A stretch of 64,000 nucleotides of DNA from assembly GCF_017654505.1 (NCBI RefSeq), contig NC_054548.1:27808969-27872968 (forward strand). The letters run 5' to 3'. The position numbers and the translations under genes are program-made. Shown here piece by piece: positions 10,150 through 20,941 of the stretch. Position 1 is the first letter of the stretch, and each line of letters opens with the position of its first letter. Source of the DNA: Polyodon spathula. Lineage: Eukaryota > Chordata > Actinopteri > Acipenseriformes > Polyodontidae. The notes under the pieces were generated by a model that was not told where the DNA came from, searched no databases, and worked only from the letters and a program-made list of their open reading frames with translations.

Positions 10150-10400
10150 TGCCTGCCTTGCATTTTCCAAGGATGACTGCCTCGCTTCGCCCAAGGATGC
10201 CTGTCTCGCTTCGCCCAAAGATGCCTGCTTGGCATCGCCTGGGGTTGCCTGCTGCTCCGCATCGCCTTGGGTTGCCTGCTGCTCCGCATCGCCTGGGGTT
10301 GCCTGTTGCTCCGCATCACCTGGCCTTGCCTGTTTTCTCCGTATCACTTGTGGCTGCCTGTTGCTCCGCATTGCCTGTGGAGCCACTGGTGCAGTCTGAT
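10150..10400 (+). repeat. 24/27-bp coding minisatellite in element A
   Basis: Repeats of 24 bp (CTTCGCCCAAGGATGCCTG type) grade into 27-bp units (GCATCGCCTGGGGTTGCCTG type). Both keep the reading frame. The 24-bp type is shared with element B. Confidence 0.8.
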
Positions 10401-11066
10401 CCCTGGTAATGTTCTCTGGTTGTCTTCTGTAGCTGCGCACATAATTAACTGGTAAACCATTACCTGAGGTTTGTGGTTAGCACCATAGTGATTTTAAGAC
10501 CCTGTGTTTATTAACACTAAAGTGTAGTCGGGACCTCTATGCTCAGGTTTGTTACAGATGGCAGGGTACGAGGGAGAAGCAGAGCTCCCACTGCCACCTC
10601 TATGGCCAGGGGCTCCCCTCCTGAGTTCACCTACCGAGGGTCCGCTGCTGCCTTCACCTGGTGCTGCCAGCTCTGCTTCGCCTGGGGTCACTGGAATTGC
10701 TTCACCAGGGGTCGCAGTCAGCTCTGCTTGGCCACAGGAGTTCTGGTGACTGGAGTCCCACAAGAGGGAGCTGCCGCTGTGAAGGGGGGGGAGGTCTGGA
10801 GACCACCAACCCTAGCAGCTTTTCCACTGCTGGAATTGCCTCAGCTGAAGGAGTCAGTTTGGGAGCTGTCAGCACATCTACTGACAGCCTCACCAGTGGC
10901 AGCATTTCCGCTGCCAGTGGTACAGCAGGAGGAGAGGTTCACCCCAATGTCAGCATGTCTGCCTACAGCAACATTGCCACCCATGAGCCCCTTAAAGTCC
11001 CTGTTCTTGGCCTTGTGGGGTTTTAAGGTGGGGAGGTGGCCATTGAGGCCATGTGTGCTACTCACA

Positions 11067-11089
11067 AGGGGGGGGGGGGGGGGGGTATA
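11067..11089 (+). promoter_or_regulatory. polypurine tract of element A
   Basis: An AAGGG run of about 18 consecutive G residues is followed by TATA immediately before the right LTR. This is the expected place for plus-strand priming. The long pure G run is unusual. Confidence 0.75.
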
Positions 11090-11647
11090 TGTGGCAATGT
11101 TGCCCCGCTGCTGTGTGTATATTGGTGTTGTATGTTGCATGCTGTGTGTTAATGTTGGTGTATAGTCATTGGTACAGGGGATATAATATAGGTTATGTGC
11201 ACACGTGTTTAAAATATAATATGTGAGCACAGGGAATTGCACTTTTATTAATTCACGTGCAGTTGTACCGAGACTCCAATTGAATGATTGATTAGCAATC
11301 GAGTCTTGGTACAGCTGCATAAAATCAACATGCTTTCACTCACTGGGGGTTGTGTGTTCGGTGAGTGGAGAACGGGTGTGCAGAGGAGATAGTTAAACGT
11401 AAAGTAAATCATAATATCAGCTCACCATGATTGTCTGTGTAGTCCATTTTGTTTGTATATTTATTTTGGCTAAAGTGCCATGTCCTGTGTTTTGTTAGTC
11501 TTGCAACCTTTTATTTTCTGCTCTGTTAAATTATTAAATGCTGAGCGAAAACAATCTCCGAGCTTCACCAAACTCCACCTCTCTGTTTATTTTGTATTGG
11601 TTCCTGTTTCTTGTCTGACGTCACCCACTGCAGCCATCTTTGTCACA
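11090..11647 (+). repeat. 3' LTR of element A
   Basis: It matches the left LTR along its length, including the dyad at 11264-11313 and the box AAACCTTTTATTTTCTG-like region. It ends CACA before the CATCC duplication. Confidence 0.92.
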
Positions 11648-11675
11648 CATCCATATAGTTAGAGGTTATAAGAAG

Positions 11676-11678
11676 GTA

Positions 11679-11741
<63 letters not shown>
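11676..11741. repeat. (TTA)n microsatellite
   Basis: About twenty TTA trinucleotides run in tandem. Confidence 0.95.
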
Positions 11742-12059
11742 AACAGCTACATTTAAGTTGGTTGTATGTACAATGTACATATTTTGCATAATCACGATTG
11801 TCTCTGGCATTTCCTTTGGCAGTAATTTGACATTGTTACCACCAAATAAACAAAAAATAACACGGACAGCACCACAACCATATTACGTAAAGTAATCTAC
11901 ACGTTGGACATGATGGAAAAAAGTTTTTCCAGAGAGAATGTCCGCTCTAGTAATCTGCAATTCAGCCAAGTCCTTTTGGAAAGTGCAGTGTGAAACCAAT
12001 AGAACTTTAGCTAGATGAAGCTGCAAGTGAACCAAACAAACACATTTTAATGTACTTTA

Positions 12060-12655
12060 CCCCTTAGCGGTCCATTTATTCAGCGCTTGTCAGGTTCGTC
12101 AGGTTCAGTTTATTTTCACACATGCTGTTTATTTTACACGCGCTGTTTAAAATATTTTTTTCAGAGTAAAACAGGTTTATAAAGCAGTGCATGGCAAAAA
12201 GACATCAGTACTGCATCTCCAGCCATAACCCACCCCTTGTTTGCTGACTTTTTCACATACCTCTTTATAGACGTGCATACTGATGAATCCTCTCCTGATC
12301 ACTCGTTTTATCACCAAACTCCTCAATAATGTGATCCAAGTCATTATTTTATTACTACAACATCTCAAGAAGCTCTGCAAATGTCCGTGATATTCTTTGA
12401 CCGCTGGATGAGGAAGCAGCTATTGCCTTTGTTTGTGTCCATGTTATCTCTGTGGTGCATGGGGCTATCAGATGCAGCCTTTTTTCTGCTTCGTTTAGCT
12501 CCTATTGGTCTCACTCTGCCATTGAAAGGTTTTCTTGGCTTTTTCCAGAGAAAAAACAACTAGAGACCTGTGGTTTATATCTTACCCTGTCTGACATCGA
12601 ACTGGAAAGGGAAAATTATAATGTCAAACGTGATCCAACATGGGAACACAAAGGG
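12060..12655. mobile_element. piggyBac-type MITE (TTAA)
   Basis: The ends read CCCCTTAGCGGTCC (left) and ACACAAAGGG followed by TTAA at 12656-12659. The body is clearly homologous to 23990-24505: both share the blocks TTTATTCAGCG, CAGAGTAAAACAGGTTT, AAGCTCTGCAAATGTCC and GGAAAGGGAAAATT. TTAA targets are the hallmark of piggyBac. No transposase is encoded. Confidence 0.7.
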
Positions 12656-12756
12656 TTAAAAGAAACTCAAGTTCCCTTGAACCGAAGCAAACTTGAAAAA
12701 AAAAAAAACTGTTTGTTTACAAGTCAACCATGTTTACAAGTTTGTTTACAAGTGAA

Positions 12757-15450
12757 CCGCTAACAAGTAACTATGATGTGATAGGAATTACAGAAACTTG
12801 GCTGACTGAGAATGATGGGGACGAATTTTGTGGGTATACACTGTATAGGAAAGACAAGCAGAACAGAAGAGGTGGCGGGGTAGCGCTGTGCATAAGAAAC
12901 AGTCTTGAAGTCCAGGTGTTAAACCTGGACAAAGAAAATAAAGCTGAATCAATATGGGTCAGAATAGCAGACAAAAATTCAAAGGGTATAATAATAGGAG
13001 CATGCTATAGACTGCCAAATTCAGAAGACAAGCAAAATAATCTGTTATACAATAACATTAAAAAGGCATGTAGCAAAGGAGAAGCAATACTAATGGGAGA
13101 TTTCAACTTCCCACATATAAAATGGGAAAACCCAGTGAGTAGCATGACGGACAAAATTGAAATGGTGGAAATGACAAATGACTGCTTCCTAACACAATTT
13201 GTCAAGGCACCGACTAGAGGGAAGGCATACCTTGATTTAGTCTTTTCAAATAAGTAAGACAAAATAACTAAAACAGAGGTCAGAGAACCATTAGCAAACT
13301 CAGACCACAACATGGTCTAATTTGAAGTGCTTTTTAAAACCCTAAAAGTAATGATTAAAGCTAAGGTTTACATTTTAGAAAAGCAAACTATGAAGGTATG
13401 AAACAGAGACTAACAGAAGTAGACTGGAGTAAAATAGAGGAAACTTGCACAGAAAAAGGATGGTTGTTCTTCAAAAATGTAGTACTAGAGGGGCAAAACA
13501 ATTACATCCCTAAAGAGACAAATCTAAATGTAAAACTAAATTGCCAAAATGGTTTATTAGATCAATTTTAAAAAAAAAAATATTCAGCAAAAAAAGGCAC
13601 TGTACAGAGCGTTAAAAATGGACCAAAAACAATGCACACAGAAAGAGTACACGGAACTGCAAATGAAAGTCAAAAAGGAAGTTAGAAAGGCCAAGAGAGA
13701 AATAGAAATGAAAGGGCTAAAACCAATTCCAAAATGTTTTTCCAATATTACAACAGCAAGAGAACAAAGAGGAGGTTAAATGTTTAAGAGATACAAATGG
13801 CAAAATCATAGATGAAGAAAAAAAAACAAATATATTAAATGATTACTTTTCACAAGTTTTTACAAAGGAATATACAGACATCATGCCCCACATGTCAACC
13901 AGTTCCTATTCAGTTTTAAATAACTTTACCATAACCGAGGCAGAAGTGTTAAAGGGACTAGGAGCTCTTAAAATAAACTAATCCCCTGGGCCGGATGAGA
14001 TCCTCCCAATTGTATTCAAAGAAATGAAAGAAGTTATTTACAAACCGCTAACCAAGATCATGCAACAGTCTCTTGACACAGGGATTGTACCGACAGACTG
14101 GAAAATTGCAAACGTAATACCAATCCACAAAAAGGGAAACAAAACGGAACCAAGTAACTACAGACCAGTAAGCCTGATTTCTATTATGTGCAAACTTATG
14201 TAAACTATAATAAGATCCAAAATGGAAAATTACCTCTATGGTAACAGTATTCAGGGAGACAGTCAACATGGTTTTAGGAAAGGGAGATCGTGTCTAACTA
14301 ACATGCTTGGTTTTTTTGAGGATGCAACATCGATAATGGATAATTGTAAAGCATATGACATGGTTTATTTAGATTTATAGAAAGCTTTTGACAAAGTCCC
14401 ATATAAAAGATTAATTCTCAAATTGAACGCAGTAGGGATTCAAGGAAACACATGTTCATGGATTAGGGAGTGGTTAACATGTAGAAAACAGAAAGTACTG
14501 ATTAGAGGAGAAACCTCAGAATGGAGTGAGGTAACCAGTGGAGTACCACAGGGATCAGTATTAGGTCCTCTGCTATTCCTAATCTACATTAATGATTTAG
14601 ATTCTGGTATAGTAAGCAAACTTGTTAAATTTGCAGATGACACAAAAAGGAGGAGTGGCAAACACTGTTGCAGCAGCAAAGGTCATTCAAAATGATCTAG
14701 ACAAGATTCAGAACTGGGCAGACACATGGCAAATGACATTTAATAGAGAAAATAGAGGTGTAAGGTACTGCACGCAGGAAATAAAAATGTGCATTTTAAA
14801 TATCATATGAGAGATATTGAAATTAAAGAACTACTCTATGAAAAAGACCTAGGAGGTTTTTTTTGACTCAGAAATGTCTTCATCTAGTCAATGTGGGGAA
14901 GTTATAAAAAAGGCCAACAAGATGCTCGGATACATTGTGAAAAGTTTTGAATTTAAATCAAGGGAAGTAATGTTAAAACTGTACAATGCATTAGTAAGAC
15001 CTCATCTTGAATATTGTGATCAGTTCTGGTCACCTCACTACAAAAAGGATATTGCTTCTCTAAAAAGAGTGCAAAGAGCGACAAGAATTATTCCGAGCTT
15101 AAAAGGCATGTCATATGCAGACCGGCTTAAAGAATTGAATCTAGTTGAATTCTAATTGAATAGTCTTGAACAAAGAAGACCACATGGCGACCTAATTCAA
15201 GCATTCAAAATTCTAAAAGGTATTGACAGTGTCGACCCAAGGGACATTTTCAGCCTGAAAAAAGAAACAAGGACCAGGGGTCACAAATGGAGATTAGACA
15301 AAGGGGCATTCTGAACAGAAAATAAAAGGCACTTTTTTACACAGAGAATCGTGAGGGTCTTGAATCAACTCCTCAGTAATGTTGTTGAAGCTGACACCCT
15401 GGGATCCTTCAAGAAGCTGCTTGATGAGATTCTGGGATCAATAAGCTACT
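12757..15450 (+). pseudogene. LINE ORF2 (endonuclease + reverse transcriptase) pseudogene
   Basis: The APE-type endonuclease shows GITETW, a GACYRLP segment and GDFNFPHIKW. The reverse transcriptase shows SPGPDEILP, a QHGFRKGRSC motif, SGVPQGSVLGPLL and FADDTK, the FADD variant of the catalytic box. Breaks include a stop after FSNK (13255), stops near 13978, 14201 and 14378, frameshifts near 13372, 14650 and 14755, and another stop near 15313. It cannot encode an active protein. Confidence 0.9.
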
Positions 15451-15518
15451 AACAACTAAACGAGCAAGATGGGCTAAATGGCCTCCTCTCGTTTATAAAC
15501 TTTCTTATGTTCTTATGT
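12757..15518 (+). mobile_element. CR1-clade LINE, 5'-truncated and decayed
   Basis: This copy of the LINE also seen on the minus strand at 31893-37416 starts within the endonuclease domain. It runs to a 3' tail with the octamer TTCTTATG in two copies, a CR1-like ending. The body matches the minus-strand copy closely enough to align residue by residue. Confidence 0.9.
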
Positions 15519-15723
15519 TTCGTATCACTTGCAAGTTAACTATGTGTGAAAGTGCCCTTAAAGCACAGTATCCTAACTCGTATAGTCTCAAGTGAATCAC
15601 AGTTAAAGAGGCTTATTTGCTAACTTAAATCTTATATTTTTTCCCCAGTTTTATAAGTGTTGTGAAAATAAATATTTTTTTTTTTAAAATGTGTACATTC
15701 AGATATAATTTATAAATCTAGTT

Positions 15724-15870
15724 ACAAGATTTAACATTTACCTAAATAGGTAACTAAATCTTAAATCTCTTAACTAGATTTAACATTTAAATAAATATTT
15801 AACTAAATCTTAAATCTCTTAACAAGATTTAACATTTTGCTAAATATTTAACTGACCAGCTAAATCTGGA
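15724..15870. repeat. 49-bp tandem repeat, three units
   Basis: Units start at 15724, 15773 and 15822. Each contains AGATTTAACATTT and AAATCTTAAATCTC, so every unit is also partly self-complementary. Confidence 0.85.
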
Positions 15871-17879
15871 GTTTCAACAACAGTACAAATTTGTATTTAT
15901 GTATTTATATTTCGCCAAACTCCACGCATGGCAGCTGGCGGAATCACTCAATGTTGCACATATATGACAGACAGTAAAAAAGATGCAACACAAGCAAGGC
16001 AGGATGCTGAAGAAAGATGCTTTATTTTAGAGCAGTTGATTTCACTAAAGCGGCAAGCCAGCCTTCAGCACGAATGCAGGGGAACTGCAGTCAATTCAGG
16101 GAAAAATACGCTCAGTTGTGTAACACAAAGGTCTTACCATCAGTGAGAAACAAAAAGAGAACATGGCTTCCATGGGTTGACTGTTTAATCCCTCAGTAGG
16201 TGGGACCGAGGACACCCCTTCGGCAGCTCTAATATAAAGAGCTCTGTGAATACCTACCAATAGACAAGCATATCCCAAGTGATCATCTTCTTTTTCAGGG
16301 AAGCAGGGTTACGGTAAGTAACCTAACATTCTTAATGATATCACTTCAGCCACCTTCATTTTGTCCTAATCTTTTCCCACATCACCCAATATGTTTTTAA
16401 TGATTCATTTTCCCCTTAATTGCTCGGTCCAGAGGCAAAGGGAAATGCAGCCACTATGAAATGACTTCAAAAAATGTTATACAATGTATTCTGTAGGTTT
16501 ACTCAAAGATCAACTAGCACAGCAAAAGATAATTAGGTCTGTGACACATAAGGGAAAGGAATTGTATCATCAAATCTTCTAAAATATATAATATTGTTTA
16601 GTTTATATTTGGCATTATTTAGTGGTGATAAGGTCAAGCTTATGTTTAAAACATGTTTTCAAAATGAAATGACAAAAATCATACACAATGTTTGCTTAAG
16701 TCAAATTTAATGTGATATTGAAGTTGTCCCCACCCCTTCAGGGCCTTTCCTGTTAGTAAGCAATCAGCTACTTTCCCAAATGACTGACAGTCTTTGCAGC
16801 CAGCAATATGCTTTAGCCCTGAAGACAGAGCTGGGATGAAATGACAGAGAAAGTAAAGCAATAACAGACTTCCTGGAAGGCAAGGCAAGCTGCTTTCCTT
16901 TGTTGATTTAGTACCAGATGTCATGTTTTAAAATGAGAAGGCAATCATATGTGTTCCTTTCAAAACTGCACGTTGGAGACCTATATAGTGAACGGCAGTG
17001 CAAAGCAAGTAGAATTTATGACGTTATTTTGTTAGCTACCATCACTTTAAAAGTGTAATTTATACAACAAAGATGCTAACTTACTTAATAAATATGTGAC
17101 ATGGAAAATGTGACCTATTTACACTTATGGGGGCACGTTAAACAATGGGAGCAACGTTAATCCATTGTTAAACTTTATAATGCTTCATCAGCAGTCCTTT
17201 TTTTTTTAATAAATGCATATGGAACCCATCAAAAGAATGTGACGTTAATAATTGCAAAAATCACTGTAGATTAGGCACCTAAAGAAAAACCCCAGTGGGG
17301 AACATTAACTGCAATAAAACCTAAATAAGAAACTCAAGTATTGTTGCTAAGCAACCTCACTCACAAACAATTTAATTTGATTTAGAAGCAGTTAGTGTAA
17401 CCCTCTTCTCTTTTGATTGTGGCTTCAACATAGTCACATTTCAAGTCAGAAACTGAATGTATTGCTAATCACTTACTCAATTAAAGATATACCCTAACAG
17501 AATGGTTACAAGGAAATCATGTATTGGGCTATTCCCTCAGTCCTTTCTTGCAAGTAGACTGGAATTTCAGGTTACTGTTCTTTGTTTTCAGTACACAGAA
17601 TAAAGTAGTTTACTGTTTAAGATATCTAAGACATTTTAAGAAGACTAATCTTTTGAGAGCCACATAAGACATAGGGCTCGATCTTCGAATGGTTTGTGCA
17701 CAGCGAGGGTATGCGTGTCACAAATGGCCGTTGTGCCGAAATTGTGCCAAGTTGCCATATTCAAAATGTCCTTTTGCACGTCACAATCCATTCTGAGCTG
17801 TGCAGAAATAAAATGTATGCATCGTGCAATATGGGGGGAGTGGCCGACAATATGAGTGATTCTGATATATTCGAAGGTA
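15871..17879. other. no gene recognised
   Basis: No coding region can be supported here. The segment near 16280-16330 (GGAAGCAGGGTTACGGTAAG) looks like part of an interspersed repeat, but I cannot classify it. CTTCGAAT near 17684 and ATTCGAAG near 17870 could be the ends of a small inverted-repeat element. Confidence 0.5.
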
Positions 17880-18000
17880 CACTACCGGTCAAAAGTTTTA
17901 GAACACCCCCATTTTTTCAGATTTTATTGAAATTTAAGCAGTTCAAGTCCAGTGAATAACCTGAAATGGTACAAAGGTAAGTGGTAAACTGCCAGAGGCA
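17880..18000 (+). mobile_element. solo end of a Tc1-like element
   Basis: After a TA, the sequence CACTACCGGTCAAAAG and the following 100 bp have the form of a Tc1 terminal inverted repeat. No matching right end or transposase follows, so this is a truncated end. Confidence 0.7.
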
Positions 18001-18347
18001 GTTGAATAGCTATTCCATGCCATGTAAACAGGGTATTCTGAATTAATCCATCTGCATTCTGGATACAAGTACTCCAAAAACGTGATACCGAATACCCACT
18101 TAGTATTAGGACCTTCTAAACACCTTATTCAGAAAACCAGTTTTTTTTTTCAAGACACAAGAGTCATCGTTTTATAATCTATAATATATAAGACGACGAC
18201 TTTTGTTCCCAACAAAGCCTTTTCAAAAACTGTGGACAAATATATTAGTATTTGTATGGTCCCAAACTGGTTGCCGACTATGCAATATCTTTTTTTTTTT
18301 TTTTTTTTTTTTTTGTAAGTTTTTTAGTAGATCAACAGTTAATACCA

Positions 18348-18348
<1 letters not shown>

Positions 18349-18418
<70 letters not shown>
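18349..18418. repeat. (TA)n microsatellite at a Tc1 border
   Basis: A 70-bp, almost pure TA tract abuts the left end of the Tc1 copy at 18424. A poly(T) run lies just upstream at about 18288-18314. Confidence 0.92.
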
Positions 18419-18423
<5 letters not shown>

Positions 18424-18425
<2 letters not shown>

Positions 18426-19935
18426 GTACTGTGAAAAAATGCTGTAAAGTAAGACTGCTTTCAAAAATAGACATGTTAATAGATTATATTTATCAATTAA
18501 CTAAATGCAAAGTGAGTGAACAGAAGAAAAATCTAAATCAAATCCATATTTGGTGTGACCAGCCTTTGCCTTCAAAACAGCATCAATTCTTCTAGGTACA
18601 CTTGCACAAAGTCAGGGATTTTGTAGGCATATAGTCAGGTATATGATTAAACAATTATACCAAACAGAGGCTAATGATCATCAATTCAATATGTAGGTTG
18701 AAACACTATCATTAACTGAAACAGAAACAGCTGCGTAGGAGGAATAAAACTGGGTGAGGAACAACCAAACTCAGCTAACAAGGTGAGGTTGCTGAAGACA
18801 GTTTACTGTCAAAAGTCATACACCATGGCAAAACTGAGCACAGCAACAAGACACAAGGTAGTTATACTGCATCAGCAAGTTCTCTCTCAGGCAGAAATTT
18901 CAAGGCAGACAGGGGTTTCCAGATGTCCAAGCTCTTTTGAAGAAGCACAAAGAAATGGGCAACGTTGAGGACCGTAGACGCAGTGGTCGGCCAAGGAAAC
19001 TTACTGCAGCAGATGAAAAACACATCATGCTTACGCAGTGCCATCAGCTCAGAATTGGCAGAAAACAGTGGGACCCTGGTACACCCATCTACTGTCTGGA
19101 GAAGTCTGGTCAGAAGTGGCCTTCATGGAAGACTTGCGGCCAAAAAGCCATTCCTCCGACATGGAAACAAGGCCAAGCGACTCAACTATGCACGAAAACA
19201 CAGGAACTGGGGTGCAGAAAAAAGGCAGCAGGTGATCTGGACTGATAAGTCAAAATTTGCAATATTTGGCTGTAGCAGAAGGCAGTTTGTTCACCGAAGG
19301 GCTGGAGAGCGGTACACGAATGAGTGTCTGCAGGCAACAGTGAAGCATGGTGGAGGTTCCTTGCAAGTTTGGGGCTGTATTTCTGCAAATGGAGTTGGGG
19401 ATTTGGTCAGAATTAATGGTCTCAATGCTGAGAAGTACAGGCAGATACTTATCCATCATGTAATACCATCAGGGAGGCGTCTGATTGGCCCCAAATTTAT
19501 TCTGCAGCATGACAACGACCCCAAACATACAGTGAAAGTCATTAAGAACTATCTTCAGAGTAAAGAAGAACAAGAAGTCCTGGAAGTGATGGTGTGGCCC
19601 CCACAGAGCCCTGATCTGAACATCATCGAGTCTGTCTGGGATTACATGAAGATAGAGAAGCAACTGAGGCTGCCTAAATCCACAGAAGAACTGTGGTTAG
19701 TTCTCCAAGATGTTTGGGCCAACCTACCTGCCGAGTTCCTTCAAAAACTGTGCAAGTGTACCTAGAAGAATTGATGCTGTTTTGAAGGCAAAAGGTGGTC
19801 ACACTAAATATTGATTTGATGTAGATTTTTCTTCTGTTCACTCATCTTGCATTTTGTTAATTGATAAACCTATAAGCTATTAACATGTCTATTTTTGAAA
19901 GCATTCTTACTTTGCAGCATTTTTTCAAACCTGCT
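18424..19935 (+). mobile_element. Tc1-like transposon copy a (plus strand)
   Basis: The left end starts CAGTACTGTG but lacks about 20 bp that the outer right end of the cluster (to 20935) retains. The terminal inverted repeat is long, about 190 bp, and its inner end lies at about 19745-19935. The right tip is cut off at 19935, where an inverted partial copy (19937-20935) begins. Confidence 0.85.
18825..19814 (+). pseudogene. Tc1 transposase pseudogene (copy a)
   Basis: The ATG at 18825 opens MAKLSTATRHK, with the helix-turn-helix region (AEISRQTGVSR) and a GRPRKLT linker. Two frameshifts (near 18935 and 19030) separate this from a long open catalytic part to 19765. The catalytic residues are visible in WTDKSKFAIFG, LQHDNDPKHT and SPDLNIIESVWDYMK, so the DD34E triad is complete. 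A one-base loss near 19755 shifts the last residues; the original end is the TGA at 19812. Confidence 0.92.
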
Positions 19936-19936
19936 G

Positions 19937-20935
19937 TGGAAGGGTTGTGGGTAATTCACTGACCAGGAGATGTTGAGATCAGGGCTCTGTGGGGACCATA
20001 CCATCACTTCCAGGACTCCTTGTTCTTCTTTATGCTGAAGATAGTTCTTAATGACGTTCGCTGTATGTTTGGGGTCGTTGTCATGCTGCCTGCTGCCATT
20101 TTTCTGCACCCCAGTACCTGTGTTTTCATGCATAGTTGAGTCGCTTGGCCTTGTTTCCACGTCGGAGGTATGGCTTTTTGGTTGCAAGTCTTCCATGAAG
20201 GCCACTTCATACCAGAATTCTCCGGACAGTAGATGGGTGTACCAGGGTGCCACTGTTTTCTGCCAATTCTGAGCTGATGGCATTGCTGGACATCTTCTGA
20301 TTTCAAAGGGAAGTAAGCAAGATATGTCTTTCATCTGCTGCAGTAAGTTTCCTTGGCCGACCACTGCGTCTACTGTCCTCAGTGTTACCCGTTTCTTTGT
20401 GCTTCTTCAAAAGAGCTTGGACAGCACATCTGGAAAGCCCTGTCTACCTTGAAATTTCTGCCTGGGAGAGACCTTGCTGATGCAGTATGACTACCTTGTG
20501 TCTTGCTGCTGTGCTCAGTCTTGCCATGGTGTATGACTTTTGCCAGCAACCTCACCTTGTTAGCTGAGTTTGGCTGTTTCTCACCCAGTTTTATTCCTCC
20601 TACACAGCTGTTTCTGTTTCAGTTAATGACTGTGTTTCAACCTACATATTGAATTGATGATCATTAGCCTCTGTTTGGTATAATTGTTTAATCATACACC
20701 TGACTATATGCCTACAAAATCCCTGACTTTGTGCAAGTGTGCCTAAAAGAATTGATGCTGTTTTGAAGGCAACGGGTGGTCACACCAAATATTGATTTGA
20801 TGTAGATTTTTCTTCTGTTCAGTCATTTTGCATTTTGTTAATTGATAAATATAAACAATTAACATGTCTATTTTTGAAAGCATTCTTACTTTACAACATT
20901 TTTTCACACCTGCCTAAAACTTTTGCACAGTATTG
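19937..20935 (-). mobile_element. Tc1-like transposon copy b (minus strand), internally deleted
   Basis: On the minus strand it starts at 20935 with CAATACTGTGCAAAAG and ends in the transposase at SPDLNI (about 19973). It is then joined by about 36 bp of unrelated filler to the terminal repeat of copy a. Together with copy a it forms a large inverted palindrome with Tc1 ends on both outer sides, flanked by TA (20936-20937). Confidence 0.82.
19973..20527 (-). pseudogene. Tc1 transposase pseudogene (copy b)
   Basis: It starts from ATG at 20527 on the minus strand and is the same protein as copy a. About 100 residues between GVQKNGSR and QHDNDPKH are deleted, which removes the first catalytic Asp and the GGGS region. 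It ends at SPDLNI, before the catalytic Glu, so it cannot be active. Confidence 0.88.
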
Positions 20936-20941
20936 TATATA

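Larger units (their letters stand above)
8873..10409 (+). pseudogene. zinc-knuckle, Pro/Glu-rich ORF of element A
   Basis: The ATG at 8873 follows an A-rich leader and encodes a basic start (MGRRSGRGK), interrupted by a TAG (probably CAG) at 8918. A zinc knuckle of form C-x2-C-x3-H-x4-C (CPICEQGHRFSSC) lies at 8987-9025, then SYEEEE and an acidic, Pro-rich region. A frameshift before about 9385 leads to the VVINYLAADMG block and repeats of PPAEGECLLGPF. A second set of repeats (ASPKDACL, ASPGVACCS) fills 10150-10400. The protein resembles only the nucleocapsid end of a Gag. The same order of parts occurs in elements B, C and D. Confidence 0.75.
8212..11647 (+). mobile_element. LTR retrotransposon A, non-autonomous, with zinc-knuckle ORF
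   Basis: Two 558-bp LTRs (8212-8769 and 11090-11647) begin TGTGG and end CA. They are flanked by the exact 5-bp target duplication CATCC (8207-8211 and 11648-11652). A primer-binding site follows the left LTR and an 18-19 nt G-rich polypurine tract precedes the right LTR. The 2.3-kb interior encodes one zinc knuckle, a VVINYLAADMG block and Pro/Glu-rich tandem repeats. No protease, reverse transcriptase, RNase H or integrase motif is present in any frame, so it depends on enzymes made elsewhere. The design resembles gag-only non-autonomous LTR elements. Confidence 0.9.

Noticed and set aside
9673..10400. Regular 24-36 bp repeats that might suggest a CRISPR array
   Set aside because: The units are contiguous with no spacers and encode in-frame peptides inside an LTR element of a vertebrate-type genome.
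10132..10440. Minus-strand open frames over the element A repeats
   Set aside because: The same repeat-shadow effect; no leader, knuckle or conservation on that strand.
18203..18595. 130-codon open frame
   Set aside because: It is read through poly(T) and (TA)n simple repeats into a Tc1 terminal repeat; the IYIYIY peptide is an artefact.
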